From Sycobia sp. Sy_11 (lineage: Eukaryota; Arthropoda; Insecta; Hymenoptera; Epichrysomallidae), in the NCBI GenBank assembly GCA_018907035.1, contig JACCIC010000004.1, positions 8,035,001-8,099,000 on the forward strand: DNA of 64,000 nt. The letters run 5' to 3'. Numbering within the stretch: the first letter of the stretch is position 1; the number at the start of each line of letters is the position of its first letter. The notes under the pieces were generated by a model. It saw only the letters and a program-made list of their open reading frames with translations, ran no database searches and had not been told where the DNA came from. Positions 35,349 to 49,248 of this stretch are shown here, piece by piece. A program made the translations under genes and the position numbers.

Positions 35349-35835
35349 CTTTTATTAATTTTATTAATTTAATATGTACTTTTGTGACAAAAATTGATTT
35401 ATATACAGCATTTACATCTATCAGATATTGGGCGTCGGATGGATTTTAAACACTTTCTTTTGCTTAATGTATACAGTCGCAATTTCGCGAGAAAAAATAA
35501 TCAAATGATCACGTTAGACATATAAATGGACATTGCGTGGAACCAATGCTCTGAGATTAATATATGAACCCGAGGACGCAACAGTTATACTAATATATAT
35601 ATATATATGACCCAGTTCGTTTCGGCCGCACCGAGTGTCTCTTCACTAAATGAGCACGAATTTTTTTTCTCCTTTCCATGCACACACGCACGCGTGTGTA
35701 TACACACACACATACACACACCACACTCATTTTTTTTCTTTTTATATTCGATTGGAATGGATGTCGTCGTTTCGAAATCTGACTGGCTCCACACGTTGCA
35801 AAATGCGGCCCCTCGTGCGAAACCTCTGCCAAATA

Positions 35836-35838
<3 letters not shown>

Positions 35839-35889
<51 letters not shown>
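35839..35889. repeat. (AT)n microsatellite
   Basis: A pure AT run of about 51 bp. Confidence 0.95.
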
Positions 35890-35896
<7 letters not shown>

Positions 35897-36821
35897 TGAA
35901 AAGCATCCATTGTATATTAGTCAAAAGTTAAATGTTAAAATTGTGTTTTTTACATTTTCTTATTTCAATACAGAATAAATATATACTTATATTCTTCGCG
36001 TAGATTGACATTTTCTATTTTTGAATGAAAGGAAGATATTAAAGCCCAGTTTTTAGTCTGTTCCGCGCGATAACGTATAGTATTGATAGTATATAACAAA
36101 GAAAATACAAATAACATAATCTACAATATTACTACTACCTCTCTGACAAGAAATATATATATATATATTACGACAAATATCTGAATGTCTAATTATGCAG
36201 AGTCGAAACGAATTACTCGAATCCGAGCTCTAGATTAGAATAAAAATGAACCTAGAAATTTCTAAAAGAAATGTAAAAAGATCGCGAATGAAACAGAATC
36301 AATATTAATTTATAAATATAATTACATATCTAAGAGAAAACAGAGAAACGATATGTATAATATAAAACAAACACGTTGATATAAACAGGAAAAATTCACA
36401 TTAACAAAAATAACATAAAAAAAATAATATAAGAATTGTGGATACAAAAAGCATTTTTACAATTTCATCCATGTAAAATGTAAAATCAAAAAATGTGCCT
36501 TTAACGTATAAATCAATGCTTGCTTAAGTATTAAACGGCAATTGTATTTTTGTCACGAACTTATGCAGATAAAATTAACTTTTATTACATTTTTATTGCT
36601 TTGATATGATATTCTAATATTTGAAATAAAGTATATTCAAGTACTTAAGTAATATATATCAAGAATTGCTCTCTTTTTCATTAAAAGATAGAAAAAGAAA
36701 TCTGAACGGTTTTTTACATTTAAATCTTGCTTTATGTACAACTCAATCTGTTCGACATTTTCAAATTCGACAAATTAATTTCACTTTCTTTATCAACATA
36801 CTATAATATAATATATTGTAA

Positions 36822-36826
<5 letters not shown>

Positions 36827-36868
<42 letters not shown>
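36827..36868. repeat. (AT)n microsatellite
   Basis: A pure AT run of about 42 bp. Confidence 0.95.
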
Positions 36869-36869
<1 letters not shown>

Positions 36870-37334
36870 TTTTTCTTTGCATTTATTAAATAAATATTTG
36901 ATTCCAATTATTAATTTATATTGAATGAAAAAGTTTATCTAACAAGTGAATTTTGATTTTTAGAGTCAGATAAGTTCTATTTTTATATTTGAACAGGAAT
37001 TGAGATAAAATTTGCAATTTAATAGCATACTCTTGTATTGCAACAAAAAAAGAATAAAAACTTTAATCCAAAAAATCAAGAATAATAGTTTTGACTTTAT
37101 GTAAATTGAAGTAACTACTCAATTAAAAAATCACAATTATTAAATAATATATTTTTTTATTTTATTTAAAAAATTTTGTTATTTAATTTAAAATAACAAA
37201 ATATATAAATAAATAAAATATATTATTTTTAATTTCAGTTTCCTTTACTACTGGTAAATCAGATTTCGTTGTACTCTTTAGCAGATAACAGATAAATAAA
37301 ACGACGTGTATACGACGCAAGCATCAAACTCGCA

Positions 37335-37336
<2 letters not shown>

Positions 37337-37399
<63 letters not shown>
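37337..37399. repeat. (AT)n microsatellite
   Basis: A pure AT run of about 63 bp. Confidence 0.95.
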
Positions 37400-37406
<7 letters not shown>

Positions 37407-37494
37407 AAAGATTATAATAAATATTATTATAAAAATTATCAAATCGAAATAGAAAAATATATCATTCATATTATATAATCTAACATTATTACGA

Positions 37495-37624
37495 TTTTAA
37501 AACAGTGAAATTTTCACTGGTAAATCAGTGAATATATCACTGTTTATTCATTATGATTTTTATTTGTACTAGGTAAACAATAAAATTTCTCTGACATATC
37601 GGTGAAAATTTCACTGTTTTAAAA
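37495..37624. mobile_element. Small terminal-inverted-repeat (MITE-like) element
   Basis: TTTTAAAACAGTGAAATTTT (start 37495) continues to CACTG at 37519. Its reverse complement is found with one mismatch at 37600-37624, giving 25-bp inverted ends on a 130-bp AT-rich body without coding capacity. AAAACAGTGA and CACTGGTAAATCAGTGA words recur inside. Confidence 0.55.
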
Positions 37625-40408
37625 CAGTGGAACGATTTTCGCAGATTCAATTTTATAGTGCAGAGGCCTACTTCTCCAAAATATTGTAACATATAATACA
37701 AAATCTGTTATAATGGAAATTATGAAAGGAACAGATATACAGTTTAATCGTTGACTCATCGCGACTGTGTTTTTTACCGCGAGGTTTATTATAAATAAAT
37801 AGACATGCGATGAAGTCGAACCAGGCTGAACTAGGTCGAATTCACAGACATAAGTGAGCGAACATGCATGAGCAAATTAAAAGAAAATTTCTACCTTATC
37901 AACCAAAGTGGTCGGTAAAGCAATCATACACAAATCGAAAGTTTTGGGGAAACCGTTGCACAAGTGCCTATATGAATATAAGATAGGGCGATGACCTACG
38001 TACGTCAGCATATAGCTTCTTCGACCCATCCTCTGCATTATATTATATAAATTATATAATTGCAGTTTTTCTCTTCACAAAAAAAAATTCAAAATAAATT
38101 TTTTTGAAATTTTTTATATATGCCCTTAAACAGTATTATATAACTAAGTTCTATCATAAAAATAAAATCAAGTGATTCAATTGATAACTTGCACAAAAAT
38201 TCGAAATTTAACGAATGTTTATAACAAGAATGAAGATTAGCGTTAAAATTGCTTCAAGTTAGCAAATTCGAATGTCTCGCCTTAACAATCTAGCAAAATA
38301 TTTAAAATTATACACCAAATTGTTGAATAATGTGAAAATGTGATACCTTAAAGATAAACAAATTGTAACCTATTCCTTTGAGGTAAATTACGCGATTTCT
38401 AATTTATTTCTAATTATTTCAAATTCTATGAAGATTGAAAGCCGAAGTCAATAATTGAATATTATATATAATGGATTTTATAGAATATTTCTAAAATAAA
38501 TTAACTTTACATGACCACTTGCATGATATGATGCGTTAATGCTCAAGAAAATGTGTTTAATAAAAATAAATATTTTTAAAAAAAATTACTCTGCCAATCA
38601 TTAAAGGTAAAACTAAAGAAGTGTTGCGGTAGAACGTCAGAGGGAGCAGCTGGTGCACTTCGCTATTGCACTAAATATATACATATAATTCATCGAGGCT
38701 CAGTTGAAAATAATAATTATTGCTAATTGAATTTAAACGTAACGATATATATATATATTAGAATTTATCAGTGAAACACTCGTATAGAAAAATGAAAGAA
38801 TCGATGCACTGCTATCGCATTATCGTGGATAATTGGTTGAAATAGGTCAATCGATGACCTTTTCGAAACTTATAAGAGAAACTCAATTATATTAGCGTAC
38901 GTTATACTTTATTGTTCGTATATATATATATATATATATTTATATATTCTAATATCTGTTGATATGAAATAATAATTGTAATTGGTTGAATAGAAACTAT
39001 TCAAATTGTTAAACTACACCAACCTATACTTAAATATATACTTGGTATATTAGTTTATATCATAACAATTTTCGGTAGATGTTAATTACGTGTGTTTTAT
39101 TATCTCCACTTGAAAATACTATAATGCTAATGTTAGAAAATGAATTGTTTTACTATATGTTATATGATTTTGGCAAAATATTTAAACGTATAAAACCGGC
39201 GTTACATATGCTTTTATTGCTTTCGGCGTCCCCGAGCTATTCTAAAGGTGCAATATCATAATTATATATAAATGCTTTAAAGATAAATAAATGGCAATTT
39301 AAGTTCGTCAACTATCTAAATGCAACTATTCACGTGTACGATTATTTATGCATACAAATATCATTTTGTGCCTTAAAAAAAGAGGCTAATCAATGATTTG
39401 CTCAAAAACTTAAGTTATATTTTTATAGATAAAATGCGTTGCAATAGTTATTGAACATACAATTTGTTTTATCTAATTGCTAACAAGTATATCGATCGAT
39501 CTCTGCATAATTAACTTGATATATGCGAATCAGTATTCAAAAAAAAAGAAAAAATAAATAAATATGCAGCAGATAAATATTGGTAAAAATTTTTCGAAAA
39601 ATAATAATAAAATTTTAATATATAAACGAGTTTGTGCGTGCGTGTGCGCGCGTGTGATTTTCATAAGGTTAATAATCGGCTTTATTAATAAAGTTCTCGA
39701 GTTCATTTAGAAATATTTTCTTCTTGATTTGCATACATCCACTTTTTACACAAGCAATGATGATCTTGAATGTTATATAACTTTACGCGCCGTATCTCTA
39801 TCAAAAGAATTTGGTACTTTCGCCATAAAAAACAAAGTATCTCGTTAAAATCGTGCTTAGATTCGTGCACGAACGCTAACTGTGCGCGCGCACTGCCCGT
39901 GGCCGTTTTGCCAACTTCAGGCTCCAGAAATTATACCGTCAGTACCGTGGTTTATTGCAAAAACTTAAAGGAATTATATATTTGGTCAATATAATTACTA
40001 CATAAATATAGAAATTATTATCACTAATCGTATGATGAATTAATTTTACGAAATCTGCTTGTGTACATAGCGAATAATTTTAACAAATTTTTGACTATTT
40101 CAATTTTATATTTAGAAGGATTCAAATAAATATACTTATTTGAATTTACAAAATTATTTGTTTTTTCAGGGCATGAACATCAAACGTTAATCAAATTCAT
40201 GCGTTATCATATAACAATTGATCCTCGTAAACTATACGGCGTTTCTAAATTTTTCTTATTTGTAGTTCCATTCTTTTTTTTCTCATTTATTAAGCATTTC
40301 GAGCTACAAGGCCCATTTCAGCTTACAAAAAATAAGTTTTTAATGTAGTTTTGATTCGCGAATTTTACAATGAATGACATAATGAAGAAAGCCGTGTTAT
40401 GCGCATTA
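37625..40408. other. Putative intron, AT-rich, no recognised gene
   Basis: Slightly GC-richer patches at 37740-38040 and 39770-39960 have no splice or domain evidence. Confidence 0.4.
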
Positions 40409-40871
40409 TTATATCATTAATTGACATTTTTGTAAAAAATCGAACATGTACTGGCAAGCAGGTCTTTCAGGTGCAGAAAGCAAGTTTTCTGCCGAGCATG
40501 GCAGGAAGGTATTGGTCTTTTGGAGATAATCTATAAATATCTTTCTATGATCATCATATAGCCTGCATTGCCACGTGATTAATATCCTTGCTAGAATAAT
40601 CGCATTTACAATGAGCGTCATTGGTAATTCCATGACGGTGAAGAGATTCGGCTAGCGTATAATGATTAGCTCTGCGTCTGTTAAAAGTGACAATGTACGC
40701 CCTGAAGAATTTAAGCCCTTTATACCAGGAGTATTTAGTATCTTTGAAAAAGGTTTCGAAATATGTTTTACCTTTAAGGATCCCCGAAGATGGCAAAGAA
40801 TTTTTAGCATAAAGATGCGTCGTTCTATTAAAAATTTCATTAAGATCAGTTAAAGTTACACATAGTTCCAT
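40409..40871 (-). pseudogene. 3' end of an R1/I-group LINE ORF2, frameshifted
   Basis: On the minus strand 40871-40554 encodes KGLKFFRAYIVTFNRRRANH, then YTLAESLHRHGI, and the zinc-knuckle-like CKCDYSSKDINHV. This is the segment after reverse transcriptase/RNase H in R1/I/Jockey-group non-LTR retrotransposons. The reading then shifts by one base near 40575 and continues as WQCRLYDDHRKIFIDYLQ to a stop at 40409. Together they restore the family pattern C-x-C...H-x4-C ('HV.WQC..Y'). The element is 5'-truncated here and inactive. No poly(A) or target-site duplication was identified. Confidence 0.8.
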
Positions 40872-42034
40872 TCAACCTAATATTTTTCTTCGGATTATAT
40901 ATACAAAACTACGAAAGAAACTTTCTGTTATTGGAGCTATATCAATCTTGTAATATTAAAAATTAAGTTGAAAATGAGAAAACAATTATTGAATCGGTCC
41001 GAAAGGCAGTGCAAGGCGCGATTATAATATTTAAAAAAACCTCTGCTTTGTCATATACTTGTTTTAATAGCATCGATAAATTACAAAAAATTAGACGCTG
41101 GATTAATGAATGTCGTAGAATAGAATAGATTCGTTTAAGATATCTGATCCATAAGTATCTAATTTAAGTATATTAAATCATTCACATTAATCCGTTAAAA
41201 CACAGGTGACAAAGATGAAGGCAGTGTTCGAGTAAAAATAAAAATTAAACGCAAAAATTAAAAAAATTAACATCAAACATATGTTGCAGTAAAATTAGTT
41301 AGAAAATTAAAATGATTTTAATGGCCGTTATGATCAGGGCCATGTTTACAAAGAGGCCCAAGATGCGCGGACCTAGCGGCCCATCCTTACAAGGAATAAA
41401 AGTAATTTTTCATTCTATAAAATGTAAAAGGCAAAAAATTTATTGTGAAACATTATTTCTTAAGTAATTCTTAAAAAGATCGTTGATAAATGTATATGCA
41501 TAATTGATAAATAATTTAGTCTGCCATGTAGGTATTAAATTATACGTCTGTATTACTATTATAATAATTTTGAAATTGGAAATGATCTTTCGCTACGAAA
41601 ATTTATTAGACAAGAAGACGTCAACAATTATGTGCGAAGGATTACGTCTACGCCGAGCATGACTGTAACTACTGGCGTATACATTTCGAAAATACTCCCT
41701 ATAAATTTGCTCTGTCCCAGTTCCGAAATGCAATACATTATTATTAAAATTATAGTATTTCAAGCAAGCAAGTTTTAATCAATCTATATATGTGTCATGT
41801 TTTAGTGATTAAAATTAGATAGAAAGGTTATCAGGCCACTCATCTCTCCAAAACTCATCGAGGTAGATTAGAATATAATGTCTAATTAATTTCAACAAGA
41901 ACCATGAACAAAATCGAAAATTTATTTTTATAGAATAAATTCGAATGTGCTAATGAAAAGATAAAAATACGCTTAACATTCTTTCATCCTGTAGGAATAA
42001 ATTAGGGTGAAAATCAAAAATGTATACTCATATA
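40872..42034. other. Putative intron, AT-rich, nothing recognised
   Basis: A short GC-rich word cluster at 41340-41395 (GCGCGGACCTAGCGGCCC) stands out, but no gene is visible. Confidence 0.35.
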
Positions 42035-43242
42035 CCCTGGTAGAAATGCATTCTATTTTTAAGGTATAAAAAAGGAATTTTCAAATGAAGATACCTAGTA
42101 ACAGAGTATCTTTGTTCGGTAATAAATAGGAAAAAATGTAACATTTTTTACGGTCATTCCAGCCGATTTATAGTTACATTTTTTCAAGCTATTTTTTCGG
42201 TAATTAAGGCCTATAATAGTTAGTTTCGTATCAATGTATCTTTGCTTATGATTAAACTTTATCTTAAAACAAGGTTAAGCGAGGTATAACATATATAATA
42301 GGTAAAAAATTGATATCGTTATTATGCTTTCTTATATGAATTCATTGACTTTCATAATTATTTTAATTAATTAATCATAAATGTTTCATTTCGAAAATTT
42401 TGAAGTAAATTATAAGTGCGTTAGTTCTATATAACTTATACATCTAAATACATATACAACACATTGACAATAGGTTACACATATGCATATACAATATATG
42501 TTATACTTATGTGAAGTTATAATCGGACTTATATACTAACCAAGATAATGTTTTACCACTTGCGGGTATGGCAAATCATCAGATATGCCGTATGAACACT
42601 TTCCATAAATTTAAGTTACGAATTAAAGTTATGGACTCAGCATGATTTTTAATTTAAAAAATTAATTTTATTTTATAAAATTTCAAAAATTTCAAATGGT
42701 ATTATTTATTTTATAAATAAATAGGATAGAATTACTAATTAACAACCAATAATTGAAGCCGGTATAAGACATCAAAGAATAGAATTTTTTAATTAATTGC
42801 TTCATGCGAAATTTTAGATATTAAATAATAAAAGAAAAATATTTCCAAAACTAATTTATTACGTATAATTTTTAAGATGACAAAATCGAAGGAAAGGCAG
42901 ACTTTATTATTACTTTGTAATTTTTTTAAATTATTAGTTTCCGTATCTTATAATTTTTCTTTTATTAAATGAACAACATAATGTTATAATATTATATAAA
43001 TATTAATTGTTAAATAAATTGCTCATTTACTAACCAGAAACAAGGTTCAAAACAACCTAGTTTCTACCTAGTATTTAACTAGTTTTTTAAACCTAGTTTC
43101 TACCTTTTTCTTAATTTTATTGACAACGTTCACATTTTGCATTCTAAGATCTACCTTGTTTCTAGCCATAATGATTGATTCTATTTTTACTACCTACTAA
43201 CTACTTTCCAACCTATTGAAAATTGTTAGATTTCTACCAGGG
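42035..43242. mobile_element. Putative 1.2-kb non-autonomous TIR element
   Basis: CCCTGGTAGAAAT at 42035-42047 has an exact inverted copy at 43230-43242. The interior is AT-rich and non-coding. Near the right end, related words repeat in the same orientation: CCTAGTTTCTACCT twice between about 43060 and 43110, and CTTGTTTCTAGCC near 43157. These resemble subterminal binding motifs. No target-site duplication is evident. Confidence 0.4.
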
Positions 43243-44139
43243 GGATGACTTATGTATTAAAATTATTTGAAAAACTACTCTTATAGTGGACTCAGAAAAC
43301 TAAGAAATGTTATTATGATAGAATTTATGGCAATGCTACCATGTTCTCGTCTGTATCTCCGCTGTTTATTATGATACGCCGGTGGCAGCTCTTCTGTCTG
43401 TTTACAAAGAGTTCATTTGGTCTCGAAAAGGCGTGAAAACTTACTGATAATTTGTTACATGATTTACTTTCACCACCACCAACTGCACAGTAAACAGTAA
43501 GAACTTTTTTTGCCCTCCACAAACTCTGCAACCTTGGTAACAATTAGTTTATAATCAAAAATAAATAAATAATATAAATACTGTTGTACTTTAAAAGAAA
43601 TGTTTGGTATTCCCTTAGTGAACAATCTGACAACCAGAGGTCGTTTCAACGATTTTACTTCCTGATGAGAGTGAATTAAAATCACGTTGCAATGCTTCCC
43701 CAGGATCTTGTCTGACTTTGTGAAACTTGATTAAACTTTTCTAAACGTGTTGGCAAAATATGTAAATTTTTGGAAAATATCTAGTAAAGACGGTTCGAAA
43801 TTCATATCTAGAGTATGTAATGATATTTTCTTCACTTGCGCTAATCTTTATAAGACTTTTCCAATTTTTGACATAATTTTTGTCAAAGTCCGTCAAAATC
43901 TATCAAGATTTCGGTAGAAACTTACATTTTCACTAATGATACAGAAGTAAAATTACTCCATTCAACAATGCATATTGTATATAAGCATATTACAACACAC
44001 CTCATTCTTCAAATTATGGATAAAAGATTTTTTAACGCAAGGCTCTTTATCTTACTCATTTGGTGTGCAAATAGTTCGTGATAAGGTAATATGATGAATT
44101 GTATACAGATATACATATTAGTCGTTTCGGTGCTGTTAC
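43243..44139. other. Unassigned stretch with minus-strand open frames
   Basis: The minus strand is open over 43325-43543 and 43470-43685 with raised GC. The peptides match nothing I recognise. It may be a decayed mobile element. Confidence 0.3.
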
Positions 44140-44800
44140 AAACGACTTGAATATTCATATAGTGTTACTAAATTGTAAATACATTGTATGTATAAAAAAC
44201 CTACTATATAAAAAGAAATTGAGCGCAAACCACTGATTCAAAGAGCTATATATGTACATATATACAAACACAAATTTCGATGTCCGATTGAAAAAAAAAT
44301 ATTCATTGACAATACACTAAAATTTAATAATCCTAAATGAAATTTTATAAAAATACACCGAAGCTTCTATCGTTTATTTCCCATTAAAAATTCTCACACA
44401 AATTGTACATTTTTATATACTTTATAATTTTTAATTAAATTATACACTCACACTACATCGTTGCACATATAATCTATACGAAGCGCATCAAATGTTATAT
44501 TTATGAAGTCCTCATAGGCTTTACGCACTAACCAAGGTAATTCTTTGCCACTTGTGAGACACAACAGTTACCGGAAATGTAGTTTGTGAACTCTTTATAA
44601 ATCAAAATTTCTTAAATAAAACCGTGTAAATCATTATTATACAATATTTGATACGATCTCAGCTTAAAAAATACACGAATTTCAAAAAAAATTCATAACA
44701 AATATAATTATATTATTTATTTAATAAATAATTAAAATAGAATCTATTGAAGATAACTGAAACAATTATAAAACAACAAGGAATAGTAAATTATATTATA
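44140..44800. repeat. Diverged second copy of the 42.4-43.0 kb repeat
   Basis: The segment with CACTAACCAAGGTAATTCTT at about 44528, followed by GCCACTTG and a GAACTCTTTATAAA-type word, parallels 42535-42610. There the order is ACTAACCAAGATAATGTTTT, ACCACTTG and GAACACTTTCCATAAA. Similarity is moderate and AT-rich sequence inflates it. Confidence 0.35.
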
Positions 44801-45700
44801 CATGCATTTTTAAAAACCTTATCAATATTAACTGTCAGTCCATATTCATAAATTTTATACGAGCCTTATCAAAAATTTCGGGTTTTCATGGAATTCATGC
44901 GATATTTCATGAATATTCATTAATATTTAACCTAAAACTTAAAAGAATTTCACTGAAAATTCATAAACTTGTTCTTAAATGAAATTTCATTGTTGCCATT
45001 AAAAACTTACTGAAATTTTTTTTAACTCTGTGTATCTTTATGTATATGTGTCTGTGTGTGTTTTTTTGGCGTTTGTGTATTGGTGTGTGCACATTGATAC
45101 AAAAAATGTGTTAAATTGATTCTTAAGTGAAGTCTTAAAATTTATAATTGTATCGATTAGGCATTCATAATTGTCGAAAAACATTTTATATCCCAATATA
45201 TTAAATCAAAATTCTATATATTTTTTTTCAAAATTTGTCTACAAAAAACTACGATTCGTTAGTTTTCTTCTTTACTTTTTCCTTTATTCTAGCATTTCTT
45301 TCAGTTCTTCGCAAAAGCAAACAATTTTTTCAATAGCGTCGATAACGCTATTTTTATACACTATTTTAATTGTTCTGTCATATAGATGTCACAAATTCGG
45401 GAGCCAATAATTAGGATAAATTTTTAAGCTCTCGATCTAACTAAACGATAAAATGTTTACTACCGCACGTGCCGTGCCTAAGATTAGAGAGAGAGAGAGA
45501 AGGCAACAGGGAGTGGATGTGGTATTGTAGCTATAATAAACTATCGTATTATCAACTGTTAACTAGCTGGAGATTACAAAAATTCTTTCGATATTGCTAT
45601 TGCTATTTGGTTACGAGGACGCATACTTTCTCCTGTAATCATTTCCCTTACCACTTTTTCTCTCTTTCTCCATGTATTTTTATTCTTATTTTTATTCTTC

Positions 45701-45704
<4 letters not shown>

Positions 45705-45745
<41 letters not shown>
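45705..45745. repeat. (AT)n microsatellite
   Basis: A pure AT run of about 41 bp. Confidence 0.95.
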
Positions 45746-45746
<1 letters not shown>

Positions 45747-46763
45747 TTATATATTTTTAAAATCAGAGTGTTCGTTACAGATATTTTGAACGTATAATTA
45801 TTCAGGATGCATTGTTAATAAGCAATTGTATTTATTTATATCTATACTGCAGTGTAGAGCATTCGAGAAAATACTTCGGACGTCGAGTTAAATACGGTGC
45901 TCGAGCTTGCGGTAAGAGTGCAAAGATTTCATAATTGTCAATTGACAAGCAGTTTCATCATTTCAACGATTCCAGTCGCGACGCGGCCTTAGGAAAATTA
46001 GACTTGCGATTTTACTTCTCTAAAGTCGTCAGCGCGTAAAGATAAACATTAAGCGCGCAGAACTAATTAAGCTGTAAAAGCGAGTCGAATTATTTATTAA
46101 TCATTATATGTTTTAAAAAGCCAATTAATGAGACTTCCAAGACTTTTAATAATATTTTTAAAAAAAATACATAAAAGAGAAGCGAGAAAGATGAAAATGC
46201 CATAAATTAAAGCTTCGACGTTTGGTATACATATAAATTTGAAAATTGTCGACTATTATAATGCTTGCGAAATATTTTAAACTGCGCACCGAGACGTTAT
46301 TATAAAATTATTATAAAAACAAAAACGGGGCTCGCGTTTCAAAAAAATAATACGTATTCTTTCTATAAAGCTCCCATTTAAAGTAATATATAGACTGATT
46401 TGATTACGCGAAGAATTTTTTGTCATGCCAAGACTAGATTACTGCGTTCGAATGAAAAATCATAATTAGCTGCATATATTCCGAGCTGTTGCAATGACGA
46501 ATAATATAGAGGGATATATGTATATGTAGTAATAATACTGTACATAGCTGTTGAAACACGTTTAATATACTTGCACGCATGCAAATCTGTGTGATTCTGG
46601 AGAAAAAAAGTTCCTGTACACATAACTACGCGCATGCAGGCTGCTAACCAGCAATGGGAAGACACGAGTATGTATTGTATAGTCGTATATATGCGCAGGA
46701 ACGAATTAATCTTCACTGAAGCCTGAGACATTTTCTACTATTGCAACCCCCTCTCCCTCTCTT

Positions 46764-46768
<5 letters not shown>

Positions 46769-46826
<58 letters not shown>
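46769..46826. repeat. (CT)n microsatellite
   Basis: A pure CT run of about 58 bp. Confidence 0.95.
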
Positions 46827-46828
<2 letters not shown>

Positions 46829-48374
46829 CACAAGAGATAGTTTACGAAGAAAGTATGTAAGAATCAATAAATAGAACGATTTTTATGTTAGAAAAATATC
46901 GTAATGAAATTATTGAAAACTGTACTGATTAAATAAGATAAAAAGAAAAGAAAAAAATTCTGGAAAGTATAAGTAGAAAACCCTTCTAAACATTCTTATA
47001 TATACTTATAGAGACTATTATAGATTCTGTGCATGTAGCTGATAAACGAGGTGCATTAGACCTTTTTCACCTAATTGGTGCTATTGAAAAGTACACTAAC
47101 TATTTAGAGTATGCGAAAAATTGCAGAAGAACTCTCGGAAAATCTACATAAATCGTACGATAGACGAGCTCGAATAATTACAGAAATTAGATAAAGAGAA
47201 AAAATAAAGAAGTATATATGTCCATTTTGCTATAATGCATTTATAAAAATTTTTTCAATACGAGTTCAAATCTAGCCATTCTGCACTAACTCAACCTCAA
47301 CTGCTCACTTAAAAATTTTCAAAACTTGCCTTCACTTTCAAGATTTTGAAGCTAGCATTTGAGTTTCATTTGTCTCATTTGCATCTCTATTAAAATTCAA
47401 CTCTGCATAATATGAGATATTATACGTGTTTGTAACACAACTTGATTGGATTCCAAAAACAAACTGCAAGAAATAATGCAGCAGTTTTGAAAAGAATTGG
47501 GACAGTTTACATAGTTCACGTCACACCTTCCAAGCACTTCAATCTGAACAATTCATATATTAATATAACTATTGTACATTAATTAACATTAGTTTATAAG
47601 TGTCATTAAAGCATATTGCCATTACATGATTTATTCATGTATATTTTTCTTATTATAGTATTGTGTTTTATAATGACACATATAATAAAAAATGTAGATT
47701 CTCATAGGCAAACATATGTGTGAATGGAAAAGAATTCTAATAATTACAGCAAATAATTCTTCTATGAGCTATTGACGACTATTTGAGATAAAATTGGATT
47801 ATATTGCAATGATGGTCATATAAGCATTCCAATATGAAAATTATGTCTAAAAATAAAAGTGAATGTAATATTAAATAAAAATTTGAAATATGCTTAAAAG
47901 TTTAAGTTTGCACATTAAATTTGCGTCTTAAGCTTGTGTAATTTTATCAATATCTAATAAACATCATAAAATAATAGATATACCTGGATAAAGTACAGCA
48001 CACACATTTTAACGTTATAATTACACATATAAACTTTTTGCATGCCGATACCAATTGAACTTACAGAAAATTAGTTTACAATTTTTATTATAAAAACTAT
48101 TCCAATATGAGTCCGTATCCTTTGTGATATAACCGACGTACCCGCAAGCTCTATACAAAATAAAATACAATCTTTTTATAGAAAAAATCTAAAAACAAAA
48201 ATATAATATACAGATATCGTGTATAAACAAGATAGAAATGTGACTTTTTTCCACCGACACATAATTCCCACATCCCATATTCAGTCAGATAAAAGCTGTC
48301 AGTCGCATACTTATAAGTAAAAACAATCGCGGAAAAAACTCGATAAACACGTTTAGTGAGCAAGGACCAAACCA

Positions 48375-48376
<2 letters not shown>

Positions 48377-48410
<34 letters not shown>

Positions 48411-48412
48411 GT
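48377..48412. repeat. (GT)n microsatellite
   Basis: A GT run with one GC interruption. Confidence 0.9.
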
Positions 48413-49185
48413 TGAAAAAAATTTCACCACTGCGTGTACGCTCTATATGATAAGAAGCGGTAAATTGTGTATAATAGATATATATTTTTCAACAGTTGTT
48501 AGATTTTGCGATATTTTTCGCATAATACGTAAATATATGCGCGCGCGTGTGTGTGTGTGTGCATGTGTATGTATATCATCTAAATTACTCATATGGCTAG
48601 ACGTAATTATAAATGCGCAAACAGTCTATCACTCGTCATTACAAATCTAGTAAAGAGAAGAGAAAAAGCAGGGAAAATGATATTAATAGAATATAATTCA
48701 CATAATAAGCGCAAGCGTGTTCACTTGAACAGTTAGTGAAATAAAAGGATTTGTCAGTGTTTTCCTAAATACCTATTTATTTTCTTCAATGTATTTTGGA
48801 ACACATAGAAGCCCCATTATATTTTTTTCTAATGTATACGATGTGTCGGAATTAATGTTTAAAGTCAACGTTCGAATTCATATATATATATACACACACC
48901 TGAACCAATAGTTTCGCTTTCTTTATTTATATTAAACACACGTGTACGTGTGTCTGATTATAGTTTCATATATTCTAATTTTTCGAAAATATAAATAAGA
49001 TACGATGAATTAACGTTTGCGCTTACAGTTATACCTATACATATACAATAATGAGTCTATAATATTTTGCCACGTTTGCAAAACTCTTTCTCTTCTTTTT
49101 GCCTCACGCGCTGCTCTTTTAAAAACGAATTATTATAAAAATTGTACCCGAGACAGCTGACAAGGCAGCGACGAATATAAAATGG

Positions 49186-49188
<3 letters not shown>

Positions 49189-49244
<56 letters not shown>
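49189..49244. repeat. (CT)n microsatellite
   Basis: A pure CT run of about 56 bp. Confidence 0.95.

Positions 49245-49248
<4 letters not shown>

Larger units (their letters stand above)
31215..37494. other. Putative intron, AT-rich, no recognised gene
   Basis: A 54-codon ORF at 33410-33574 (MRIIANWYRKSTFSKGIVNP...) is noted but not called. A sequence near 34120-34145 (TTTTTGAACACCCCGTATA) resembles tails of insect mobile elements. The remainder is AT-rich with the microsatellites listed. Confidence 0.4.

Noticed and set aside
45853..45911. 59-nt open segment bounded by CTGCAG acceptor and GTAAGAG donor
   Set aside because: Poor pyrimidine tract, a single short segment, and no partner exon or domain.
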